From: Rhizobium sophorae
Lineage (GTDB): Bacteria > Pseudomonadota > Alphaproteobacteria > Rhizobiales > Rhizobiaceae
Direction of reading: 5' to 3'
Length of the DNA: 64,000 nt
Assembly (NCBI RefSeq): GCF_013087515.1
Contig: NZ_JABFCN010000030.1
Span: 62,001 to 126,000, forward strand
The notes beneath the pieces were generated by a model. That model saw only the letters and a program-made list of their open reading frames with translations, had not been told where the DNA came from and made no database searches. Shown here in pieces: positions 43,922-51,540 of this stretch. The position numbers and the translations under genes are program-made. The first letter of the stretch is position 1. Every line of letters begins with the position of its first letter.

Positions 43922-44434
43922 ATGGGAAAGAAGCATAAGGACGGCAAAAAGAACAAGTCCAAGAAGAAGGACCAGACCGAGTATACGCTCGTCGATCTCT
44001 CCCCGGCGCTCACCCAGGCGGCGCGTTCCATGCGGACGGTGCTTTCGCGCAACCTGCTCGAAAGTGGCCTCTATGCCGGCCAGGACGGCGTCATTCTCTC
44101 GCTTGCCGAGAGCGACGGCATGACGGCTGGTGGTCTTGCCCAGAAGCTTGGGGTCAAGGCGCCGACAATGACGCGCACGATCGGCCGCATGGAGGCGCAG
44201 GGCTTTCTCGAGCGCAAGCCCGATGCGGAGGATGCGCGCCTCACCAAGGTCTATCTCACCGAACTCGGCCGCGGCAGCGTGCAGGGGATCGAGATGGCGG
44301 CCTCGGCCTGCGACAGGCTGGCGACGCAGGAGTTCTCCGAGAAGGAAATTCGCAATCTCGTCCGCCTGCTGAAGGCGATCGATGCCAATCTGCAGGCCGA
44401 AGCCATTCATATCGAAGAACCGGACGAAGACTGA
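43922..44434 (+). CDS. MarR-family regulator with Lys-rich N-terminus
   Basis: A 170-residue winged-helix regulator: dimer helix, then GLAQKLGVKAPTMTRTIGRM as HTH (about 75-95) and the wing KPDAEDARLTKVYLTELG. The first 16 residues hold nine lysines, an unusual flexible tail that may add DNA or nucleic acid contacts. ATG 43922 is chosen because AAAGGG lies 6 bases before it; the ATG at 43916 touches the same site. It is divergent from the creatininase-family gene. Effector unknown. Confidence 0.85.
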   Translation: MGKKHKDGKKNKSKKKDQTEYTLVDLSPALTQAARSMRTVLSRNLLESGLYAGQDGVILSLAESDGMTAGGLAQKLGVKAPTMTRTIGRMEAQGFLERKPDAEDARLTKVYLTELGRGSVQGIEMAASACDRLATQEFSEKEIRNLVRLLKAIDANLQAEAIHIEEPDED

Positions 44435-44464
44435 AATTTCCCTGAAAGACGAATTGCTTCCATC

Positions 44465-44485
44465 GATTAAATCTTTTAATTAAAC
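44465..44485. promoter_or_regulatory. Possible operator upstream of the LacI gene at 44554
   Basis: A 21-base AT-rich pseudo-palindrome, GATTAAATCTTTTAATTAAAC, with six of ten positions symmetric, stands out in a GC-rich setting 68 bases before the start of a LacI-type gene. Low information content, so weakly supported. Confidence 0.25.
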
Positions 44486-44553
44486 ATTTTAAGGGCCGCG
44501 CCGGTTTGACGGCGGGGTCTTGACTGTCTTGCGTGCTGCCTGGAGGAGGACAC

Positions 44554-45576
44554 GTGGTCCAGAAGATCAAGCTTTCGACAATCGCCGAAACGCTCGGCAT
44601 TTCAACGGCGACCGTATCGCTTGCCTTACGCGACAGTCCACTTGTCGCCGGCAATACCCGGGAGAAGATCAAGGAACAGGCGCGCGCTCTCGGCTATATC
44701 TACAATCGCCGCGCCGCCAGCCTTCGCACCTCGCGCTCCGGCATCATCGGCGTCGTCGTGCACGACATCATGAACCCCTTCTACGGCGAGATCCTGAAAG
44801 CGATCGAAAGCGAGCTCGACCGCAGCCGCCACACCTTCATCCTTTCCAACCATTACGACAATGTCGAAAAGCAGCGCACTTTCATCGAGACGCTGCTGCA
44901 GCTCGGCGGCGACGGCGTCATCATGTCGCCGGCGATCGGTACGCCGCCGGAAGATGTGCAACTGGCAGAAGACAACGGCATGCCGGCGATCCTGGTCGCG
45001 CGCTCGATGGATGGGCAGGACCTGCCGACCTATCGCGGCGACGACAGCTACGGCATCTCGCTTGCCACCAACCACCTGATCGGTCTCGGTCATCGCTCGA
45101 TCGCCATGATCGGCGGCACCGACCAGACATCCACCGGCCGCGATCGCTACCAGGGTTATGTCAATTCGCTGCGCAAGGCCGGCATCGAGGTCGATCCGAA
45201 CCTGCGGATTCCCGGTCCGCGCTCGAAGCAGGGCGGTTTCGAGGCTGCAGTGCATTTCCTTTCGCTGCCGCAGAAGCCGACCGCCGCCGTTTGCTGGAAC
45301 GATCTCGTGGCGATCGGCCTGATGAACGGCATTGCGCGCGCCGGCCTGGTGCCGGGACGCGATATTTCCGTCACCGGCTACGACGATCTCGAGGAGGCGT
45401 CGATCGCTACGCCTGCGCTGACGACCGTCTGGAATGGTCAGGCCGAGGTCGGGCGCTTGGCCGCCCGGGCGCTGCTCGATCGCCTTGCCGGCAGCCATGA
45501 GCCTGACGGCATGCATCTGATCAAACCGGAAATGCGCATTCGCCAGTCCACCAGTCCCCATCGGCCGCGCGCCTGA
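44554..45576 (+). CDS. LacI-family transcriptional regulator
   Basis: A 340-residue LacI/GalR protein with HTH LSTIAETLGISTATVSLALR and the sugar-binding domain (GIIGVVVHDIMNPFYGEI, MIGGTDQTSTGRDRYQGYV, DISVTGYDDLEEASIATPAL). The GTG at 44554 follows GGAGGAGGACAC; the ATG-equivalent start at 44533 precedes the ribosome site. The 2-hydroxyacid dehydrogenase gene starts 29 bases after its stop, so they are likely one unit, with the regulator responding to a hydroxy- or sugar-acid metabolite. Confidence 0.9.
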   Translation: MVQKIKLSTIAETLGISTATVSLALRDSPLVAGNTREKIKEQARALGYIYNRRAASLRTSRSGIIGVVVHDIMNPFYGEILKAIESELDRSRHTFILSNHYDNVEKQRTFIETLLQLGGDGVIMSPAIGTPPEDVQLAEDNGMPAILVARSMDGQDLPTYRGDDSYGISLATNHLIGLGHRSIAMIGGTDQTSTGRDRYQGYVNSLRKAGIEVDPNLRIPGPRSKQGGFEAAVHFLSLPQKPTAAVCWNDLVAIGLMNGIARAGLVPGRDISVTGYDDLEEASIATPALTTVWNGQAEVGRLAARALLDRLAGSHEPDGMHLIKPEMRIRQSTSPHRPRA

Positions 45577-45605
45577 ACCACGACCGCCATCCAAGAGGAA
45601 AAGCC

Positions 45606-46562
45606 ATGTCCCGCATCGCCATTCTCGTTCCTGGGAAGATACACGAGCGTGTTCTCGAAAGGTTGAAGGATCGTTTTGAGATTATCGCTGTTCCGCGCGA
45701 GGAGAAGCTTGCGCTCGACGGCGAGATTGCCGGCCGCATCCGCGGCGTCGCCGTGTCTGGTTCCTTCCCGGGCGCCTGGATGGACCAGCTGCCGAATGTC
45801 GAGGTGGTCGCCAATTTCGGTGTCGGTTATGACGGCGTCGATGTGAAACATGCCGCCGAAAAAGGCATTGTCGTCACCAATACGCCGGAGGTGCTGAACG
45901 ATGAGGTCGCCGACACGGCGATCGGCTTGCTGCTGAACACGGTCCGCGAGTTGCCGCGGGCCGAAGCCTGGCTGCGATCCGGCAACTGGAAGCCGGGCAC
46001 GGCCTATCCGCTGTCGCGCTTCTCGCTCAGGGGCCGCCATGTCGGGCTTTACGGACTTGGCCGCATCGGGCTCGAAATCGCCAAGCGGCTGGAGCCGTTC
46101 AAGGTGAAAATCAGTTATCACACGCGTTCGCGCCATGCCGATGTGTCCTACGATTATCACCCGACGCTGAAGGGGCTGGCGAATGCTGTGGATACGCTGA
46201 TCGCCATCGTTCCGAAGACGCCGCAGACGCACAAGACGATCGATGCCGATATTCTGGCAGCGCTCGGCCCTGACGGCATTCTCGTCAATGTCGGCCGCGG
46301 CTGGACGGTGGACGAGGAGGCGTTGAGTGCCGCGCTTGCTTCCGGCGCGCTCGGGGCTGCCGGTCTCGACGTCTTCTATGAAGAGCCGACCGTGCCGGCC
46401 GACCTGCTGAAACCGACCAATGCCGTGCTGCTGCCGCATGTCGCCTCCGCGTCCGTGCCGACACGCAATGCAATGGCCGATCTCGTCTCCGACAATCTCA
46501 TTGCCTGGTTCGAGAAGGGTGCGGCTTTGACGCCGGTGCCGGAGACGCCGCAGAAGGCTTAG
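45606..46562 (+). CDS. D-2-hydroxyacid dehydrogenase
   Basis: NAD(P)-dependent reductase of the glyoxylate/hydroxypyruvate type, 318 residues. The Rossmann motif GLYGLGRIGLEIAKRL (about residues 148-163) is followed by the conserved Arg in VNVGRGWTVDE, Glu in DVFYEEP and His in LPHVASAS, the catalytic trio. THTRS-like HTRSRH after the dinucleotide fold suggests NADP preference. It probably reduces hydroxypyruvate, glyoxylate or a sugar-derived keto acid. RBS AAGAGGAAAAGCC. Co-transcribed with the LacI gene upstream. Confidence 0.93.
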   Translation: MSRIAILVPGKIHERVLERLKDRFEIIAVPREEKLALDGEIAGRIRGVAVSGSFPGAWMDQLPNVEVVANFGVGYDGVDVKHAAEKGIVVTNTPEVLNDEVADTAIGLLLNTVRELPRAEAWLRSGNWKPGTAYPLSRFSLRGRHVGLYGLGRIGLEIAKRLEPFKVKISYHTRSRHADVSYDYHPTLKGLANAVDTLIAIVPKTPQTHKTIDADILAALGPDGILVNVGRGWTVDEEALSAALASGALGAAGLDVFYEEPTVPADLLKPTNAVLLPHVASASVPTRNAMADLVSDNLIAWFEKGAALTPVPETPQKA

Positions 46563-46630
46563 GCGCGGATTGGCTCGGCGGACAATGCTTTCTGCCAAGC
46601 ACAGACATAGCGCTTCGCGGGCGCCTGGAG

Positions 46631-47410
46631 TCAGGCGATCGCCTGCGCGGGGATGACCGGCAGCTTGGCCGCGGCATAGCTGCGGACGGCGTCGCCGAAA
46701 GCGGCGAACAGCTGGTTCGAAGACTTGTCGGTTTCAGCCCAATATTCCGGATGCCATTGCACGCCGACTGCAAAGGCCTTGGCGTCGATGACGGAAACGG
46801 CCTCCACCGTGCCGTCCTCGGCGATCGCTTCCACCTGCAGGCGTGGGGCGGTCCTGGCGATTGCCTGGCGATGCAGGGAATTCACGCGGATCTCGCCCGG
46901 ACCGAGAATGCCGGCGATGCAGGAGCCTTCCCTGACGTGGACGGTCTGGCGAATGGCGTACATGCCGTCCCGATCGACGCCTTCCGGCCGGCGGTGGTCC
47001 CAGATGCCGGGTTGCTCGTGGATCTCACTTGCCAGCGAGCCGCCGAGGGCGACGTTCAGCTCCTGGATGCCGCGGCAAATAGCAAGCAGCGGGATGGCGC
47101 GGTCGATGGCGCGGCGGATGAGCGGTAGGCTGGTGGCGTCGCGGGCGGGGTCGAAGGGCCCGTCCTTGTCATTCACCTCTGTGCCGTAGAGCGAGGGGTG
47201 CACATTGCTGGCCGAGCCGGACACCAGCAGGCCGTCGACGCGGTCGAGGATCGCATCCGTGTCGTAGCCTTCCTCGAAGGCGGGGATGATGAAGGCCATG
47301 ACGCCGGCAGCATTCAATGTGGCACGCAGATATTGATGCTGCACGGCATGCCAGGTTGCGCCGTCGAAGCTGCGGATATCGGCAGGAATGGCAACGATCG
47401 GTTTCGTCAT
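46631..47410 (-). CDS. Class I glutamine-amidotransferase-like hydrolase (PuuD-like)
   Basis: A 259-residue peptidase C26-type hydrolase, family of gamma-glutamyl-GABA hydrolase PuuD used in putrescine breakdown. The nucleophile elbow is ICRGIQELNVALGGSL (Cys about 118) and the His-Glu pair is GVQWHPEYWAE. No synthetase partner is adjacent, which fits a free hydrolase. Its natural substrate may be another gamma-glutamyl amide. It is convergent with the dehydrogenase gene and divergent from the TRAP binding-protein gene. Confidence 0.9.
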   Translation of the reverse strand: MTKPIVAIPADIRSFDGATWHAVQHQYLRATLNAAGVMAFIIPAFEEGYDTDAILDRVDGLLVSGSASNVHPSLYGTEVNDKDGPFDPARDATSLPLIRRAIDRAIPLLAICRGIQELNVALGGSLASEIHEQPGIWDHRRPEGVDRDGMYAIRQTVHVREGSCIAGILGPGEIRVNSLHRQAIARTAPRLQVEAIAEDGTVEAVSVIDAKAFAVGVQWHPEYWAETDKSSNQLFAAFGDAVRSYAAAKLPVIPAQAIA

Positions 47411-47702
47411 ATCAGCCCCGGTGAATTCTTTGTGTTTACCGTTTCTGCCGCCAGAACGGTCGTCAAGTCAACGCTTGGCTTCGTGAGGTGGCCAAATTGC
47501 GGCGGAAGCGGTGCCGAAGCTCTCCAATTTGCGGCTAAGCCGCTGATTTTGATAGGCGCATACGGGCTGCCTTATTGCCGTCTTGATGCCAAAGGCTAAT
47601 AGACTAAAGCTTGAATCGCGGCCCCCGCCATGCTTAGGTTTGCCCTTGCTGCGGGTAGGGGTGAAGATCGCCGCGCAGTACCATCTATACGGGAGGTTTT
47701 TG

Positions 47703-48809
47703 ATGGATCGTCGTTCGTTTTTCAAGAAGGCGGGAACCGCCGGCGCTGGTGCGGTTGCCGCAACGGCATTGGCAGCGCCTGCGATCGCGCAGGAGAATCC
47801 GAAGATCGCGTGGCGCATGACATCGTCGTTTCCGAAGAGCTTGGATACGATCTATGGCGGCGCCGAGGACATCGCCAAGCATGTTGCCGCCGCCACCGAC
47901 GGCAATTTCACGATTCAGCCTTTTGCGGCCGGTGAAATCGTACCCGGCCTGCAGGCCGTCGATGCGGTGGCCGCCGGCACGGTCGAGGCAGCGCACACCA
48001 CCTCCTACTATTTTGTGGGCAAGGATCCAGCCTATGCCTTCGGAACGGCTACTCCGTTCGGACTGAACAGCCGCCTGACCAATGCCTGGTTCTACGAGGG
48101 CAATGGCAACAAACTGATGAACGAGTTCTACGCCACGCAGGGCATGTATGCCCTGCCGGCCGGCAATACAGGCGCCCAGATGGGTGGCTGGTTCCGCAAG
48201 GAAATCAATACGCTCGATGACCTCAAGGGCGTCAAGATGCGCATTGCCGGCCTTGCCGGCCGCGTCATGGAAAAGGTCGGCGTCATCCCGCAGCAGATCG
48301 CCGGCGGCGACATCTATCCGGCGTTGGAAAAAGGCACGATCGATGCGGCCGAATTCGTCGGCCCTTATGACGACCTGAAGCTCGGCTTCCACAAGGTGGC
48401 GAAATACTATTATTATCCTGGTTGGTGGGAAGGCGGCCCGACGGTTCATGCCTTCTTCAATCTCGAAAAGTGGAGCACTCTGCCGAAGCAGTACCAGGCA
48501 GCGCTGACCGACGCCTGTGCCTTCGCCAACACCAACATGCTGGCGAAATACGATACGAAGAACCCGACCGCGCTGAAGCAATTGGTCGCGGAGGGCGCGA
48601 CGTTGCGGCCGTTCAGCCAGGAGATCATGGAAGCCTGCTTCCAGGCGGCGACGGGCATCTACAGCGAAATCTCGGGCACGAACCAGTACTTCAAGAAGAT
48701 CTACGACGATCAAACCGCCTTCAAGCGGGATGCCTATCTCTGGATGCAGCTGTCGGAATACACCTTCGATACGTTCATGATGATCCAGCAGCGGGCCGGA
48801 AAGCTTTAA
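47703..48809 (+). CDS. TRAP transporter periplasmic binding protein (DctP family, 2-oxo-acid type)
   Basis: Captures a carboxylate in the periplasm for a TRAP transporter. The 368-residue precursor carries a twin-arginine signal (DRRSFFKKAG, cleaved after AIAQ), meaning export as a folded protein. The mature part reads as the DctP fold of the TakP-like subgroup (MTSSFPKSLDTIYGGA, PGWWEGGPTVHAFFN), whose studied member binds 2-oxoacids. The permease genes are not downstream but face it on the other strand beyond a MITE-like element. RBS GGGAGGTTTTTG. A strong terminator follows. Confidence 0.92.
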   Translation: MDRRSFFKKAGTAGAGAVAATALAAPAIAQENPKIAWRMTSSFPKSLDTIYGGAEDIAKHVAAATDGNFTIQPFAAGEIVPGLQAVDAVAAGTVEAAHTTSYYFVGKDPAYAFGTATPFGLNSRLTNAWFYEGNGNKLMNEFYATQGMYALPAGNTGAQMGGWFRKEINTLDDLKGVKMRIAGLAGRVMEKVGVIPQQIAGGDIYPALEKGTIDAAEFVGPYDDLKLGFHKVAKYYYYPGWWEGGPTVHAFFNLEKWSTLPKQYQAALTDACAFANTNMLAKYDTKNPTALKQLVAEGATLRPFSQEIMEACFQAATGIYSEISGTNQYFKKIYDDQTAFKRDAYLWMQLSEYTFDTFMMIQQRAGKL

Positions 48810-48838
48810 GCTCTCCGCCGTCGACGCTTCAGACGAGC

Positions 48839-48881
48839 GCAATAACAAATCCCGGATCTCGATCCGGGGTTTTGTTATTGC
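48839..48881. terminator. Long terminator hairpin after the TRAP binding-protein gene
   Basis: CCCGGATC (48851-48858) pairs exactly with GATCCGGG (48861-48868); the stem extends through AATAACAAA and TTTTGTTATT with one bulged T. A/T-rich flanks make it suitable for both strands. Confidence 0.8.
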
Positions 48882-48886
48882 TGGAC

Positions 48887-49159
48887 TAGAGCCTTTCCGG
48901 GTTAGATTGAAGCATTCTGTTAGCTCAAACGGAGTTGGATGGTCGACCGGCCGGCGCGTGTCGTAGCCCGGCTCTACGGCCAAGCCGGCCGGTCGATCAG
49001 CCGGCCCGTTTCAGCCAACCCGAAGGGCCGGGCATCTTTCCGCCAGGATCAAAGGCGATCGGCTCGGACGTACCAAGAGGTATGCCCTTCGCCAATCGCC
49101 TTCGCCCTGACGAAAACCTGCTCCGGCAGAATGCTTCAATCTAACCCGGAAAGGCTCTA
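48887..49159. mobile_element. MITE-like element with 33-bp perfect terminal inverted repeats
   Basis: The 33 bases at 48887-48919 are the exact reverse complement of 49127-49159, beginning TAGAGCCTTTCCGGG. The 273-bp element has no open frame that looks like a protein. Inside is a long stem, GACCGGCCGG...CCGGCCGGTC (48945-48998 region), with a nested CGTAGCC hairpin. The ends are TA, which may represent a TA target. The right end coincides with the stop codon of the TRAP permease gene. From general recollection similar sequences recur in Rhizobium genomes. Confidence 0.8.
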
Positions 49160-50650
49160 TTTGGCCGGTGGCGGCGGTGCTCCCGGCAGGCCGTTCAACG
49201 GCGGCAGGGTCAGGCCTGGGATCTGCGGTGAGCCATTGTCGCCGCCGCCCATTGGCGGCAGGCCGAGCTGGCCGCCGAAGCCCGGGATTTCGATCTTGAT
49301 CGAGTTGGGGTCGACCTTCGGGCCGTGATCCAGCCAATAGGTGACGGATTGCGGCCAGAAGATCACGATCGCCACCAGGATCAGCTGCATGCCGACCCAG
49401 GGGAGGGCGCCCATGTAGATATCCGAGGTCTTGACGTCCTTGCTGGCGATCGAGCGCAGGTAGAAGAGTGCGAAGCCGAAAGGCGGATGCATGAAGCTGG
49501 TCTGCATGTTGACGCAGATCAGGACGCCGAACCAGATCAGGTCGATGCCGAGACTGGAGGCGACGGGAGCGAGCATGGGAATGACGATGAAGGCGATCTC
49601 GAAGAAATCGAGGAAGAAGGCGAGCACGAAGATGAAGATGTTGACGAAGATCAGGAAACCGACCGGCCCGCCGGGAATACCCGACAGCATGTGCTCGATC
49701 CAGCGCGAGCCGTCCATGCCCTGGAAGACCAGGCTGAAACAGGTGGAGCCGATCAGGATCATCACCACCATGGATGTGATGTGCGTGGTCGACGACATGG
49801 CTTCGCGGATCAGCGGCCAGGTGAGGCGGCGATTCATGGCGGCAAGCACAATGGCGCCGACGACGCCGAGCGCGCCTGCTTCGGTCGGCGTTGCAAGACC
49901 CATGAAGATCGTGCCGAGTACGAGGAAGATCAGCACGATCGAGGGGACCATGCCCATCAGCACCTTCACCAGCAGAGCCCAGCTGAAATCGCCGCGTACC
50001 TCTTTCGGCAGCGGCGGCATCGACTTCGGCCGGACGATCGACGTCACCAGGATGAAGAGCACGAAGATCGTCACCTGCAGAATCGAGGGGCCGATCGCGC
50101 CGAGATACATGTCGCCGACCGACCTGCCGAGCTGATCGGCGAGGACGACGAGCACGAGCGAGGGCGGGATCACCTGGGTGATCGTGCCCGAGGCGGCGAT
50201 GACGCCGGTGGCAAGGCGCGGGTTGTAGCCGTAGCGCAGCATGATCGGCAGCGAGATCACCCCCATGGTGATCACGGAGGCGGCCACCGTGCCGGTGATC
50301 GCGCCGAGCACGGCGCCGACGAGGATGACGGCATAGGCGAGGCCGCCTGGTATGCCACCGAAGAGCTTGCCGGTGCCTTCGAGCAGGTCCTCGGCCAGCC
50401 CGCAGCGCTCCAGCACCGCGCCCATGAAGGTGAAGAAGGGGATGGCGAGCAGGAGGTCGTTGGAAAGGATGCCGAAGAAGCGCAGCGGCAGAGCCTGCAG
50501 GAAGACCTCGCCGAAATGGCCGGTGACGATGCCGATGATGGCGAAAAACAAGCCGACGGCGGCGAGCGAAAAGGCGACCGGAAAGCCGTAGAGCATGAAG
50601 ATGACCATGCCCAGGAACATGGCCGGCGGGATGATGCCGAAATCAAACAA
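49157..50650 (-). CDS. dctM: TRAP transporter large permease (DctM)
   Basis: Main membrane subunit of a TRAP carboxylate transporter, 497 residues with about twelve to thirteen hydrophobic segments (PVAFSLAAVGLFFAIIGIVT, GAVLGAITGTVAASVITMG, VVMILIGSTCFSLVFQGMDG). The core ends near residue 450; a Pro/Gly-rich tail of about 40 residues (GFGGQLGLPPMGGG, PGAPPPPAK) follows, longer than usual. The TAG stop is the terminal triplet of the MITE-like element, so the present C-terminus may have been set by its insertion. It follows dctQ by 21 bases. Confidence 0.93.
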   Translation of the reverse strand: MFDFGIIPPAMFLGMVIFMLYGFPVAFSLAAVGLFFAIIGIVTGHFGEVFLQALPLRFFGILSNDLLLAIPFFTFMGAVLERCGLAEDLLEGTGKLFGGIPGGLAYAVILVGAVLGAITGTVAASVITMGVISLPIMLRYGYNPRLATGVIAASGTITQVIPPSLVLVVLADQLGRSVGDMYLGAIGPSILQVTIFVLFILVTSIVRPKSMPPLPKEVRGDFSWALLVKVLMGMVPSIVLIFLVLGTIFMGLATPTEAGALGVVGAIVLAAMNRRLTWPLIREAMSSTTHITSMVVMILIGSTCFSLVFQGMDGSRWIEHMLSGIPGGPVGFLIFVNIFIFVLAFFLDFFEIAFIVIPMLAPVASSLGIDLIWFGVLICVNMQTSFMHPPFGFALFYLRSIASKDVKTSDIYMGALPWVGMQLILVAIVIFWPQSVTYWLDHGPKVDPNSIKIEIPGFGGQLGLPPMGGGDNGSPQIPGLTLPPLNGLPGAPPPPAK

Positions 50651-50671
50651 ATCCGTGTCTCCCAGCCCGCT

Positions 50672-51211
50672 TTACTGCAGCGGTTTTTCGTATTTCGTAT
50701 CGATGCTGATATAGCCGGTGAGCGCTGCGATCCGCTTGACCAGTTCCGAGAGGCCCTGAAGGGAGAGCAACGCGAAGCCGGCGACGAGGATCAGCTTGAC
50801 GGGCCAGCGGATCAGCCCACCGGCATTGCCCGAAATTTCGCCCTGATGGTAAGAGAGCGCGAAGAAAGGCCAGCACAGCCAGGTGAGATAGACGCATGCG
50901 GGAAGGAGGAAGACGATGAGGCCGACGATGTCGATCCAGATCTTCGCCCTGTCGGAAACCGAACCATAGATCAGATCGACACGGACATGTTCATTGTTGC
51001 GCAGCGCATGCGAGGCGCCGAGCATGACGACGAAGGCGAAGAGATACCACTGGATCTCCAGCCAGCCGTTCGAACTGTAGTTGAAGGCATAACGGACGAT
51101 GGCGTTACCGGCGCTGATCAGGCAGCAGAACAGCACCATATATTCGGAAAGTTTGCCCATGAACTGACTGATCGAATCGATCAGCCGGCTTGCGGCCAGA
51201 AGTACCGACAT
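50672..51211 (-). CDS. dctQ: TRAP transporter small permease (DctQ)
   Basis: Four-helix membrane subunit of the same TRAP transporter, 179 residues. The ATG at 51211 is used because AAGGGGAGGCGA lies just before it and the upstream frame is charged and unlike the family. Family features include NWLEIQWYLFAF-type WLEIQWYLFAFVVMLGASHAL and the conserved HVRVDL segment. It starts the dctQ-dctM unit, which converges on the binding-protein gene; all three subunits are therefore present though on opposite strands. Confidence 0.9.
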   Translation of the reverse strand: MSVLLAASRLIDSISQFMGKLSEYMVLFCCLISAGNAIVRYAFNYSSNGWLEIQWYLFAFVVMLGASHALRNNEHVRVDLIYGSVSDRAKIWIDIVGLIVFLLPACVYLTWLCWPFFALSYHQGEISGNAGGLIRWPVKLILVAGFALLSLQGLSELVKRIAALTGYISIDTKYEKPLQ

Positions 51212-51540
51212 TCGCCTCCCCTTGTTCTTGTCCCGCCGGTTTTCCGGCAGCTTTTCCCTCTTGCAATCGATGTAGACCACGGCCTTTGAAATTGGAAGGA
51301 TAAATGCCTCGCGTTGGAGTATAGTCTTAGATGCGCAGGTCGGACCATATGGCCGTCGAATATTTCAACAACCCAAGCGTGGATAAATTATTTCAGTAAT
51401 CTCGCCGGTAGGCTGCATTAACTCGCGTAGGCTGTGCAGTTCATCCTGTGGTTTTAGAAAATTTGACCAAATGTTTGATTCCATTGAAATCAATTTTTAA
51501 AGGGTTGGGCTTAGAATTCCCGCGCACAGGGAAAGTGTGG
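51212..51540. other. 329-base AT-richer gap between dctQ and a GGDEF-EAL gene
   Basis: Divergent promoter region with lower GC than its surroundings. It holds two similar stretches, GTAGGCTGCA (51410-51419) and GTAGGCTGTGCA (51426-51437), and T/A-rich runs (AAATTTGACCAAATGTTTGA) suited to promoters. No terminator, RNA gene or clear operator seen. Confidence 0.5.

Noticed and set aside
49325..51289. 654-residue plus-strand open frame
   Set aside because: Antisense to dctM and dctQ, extremely rich in Asp, Glu and His as expected of a shadow of membrane-protein codons.
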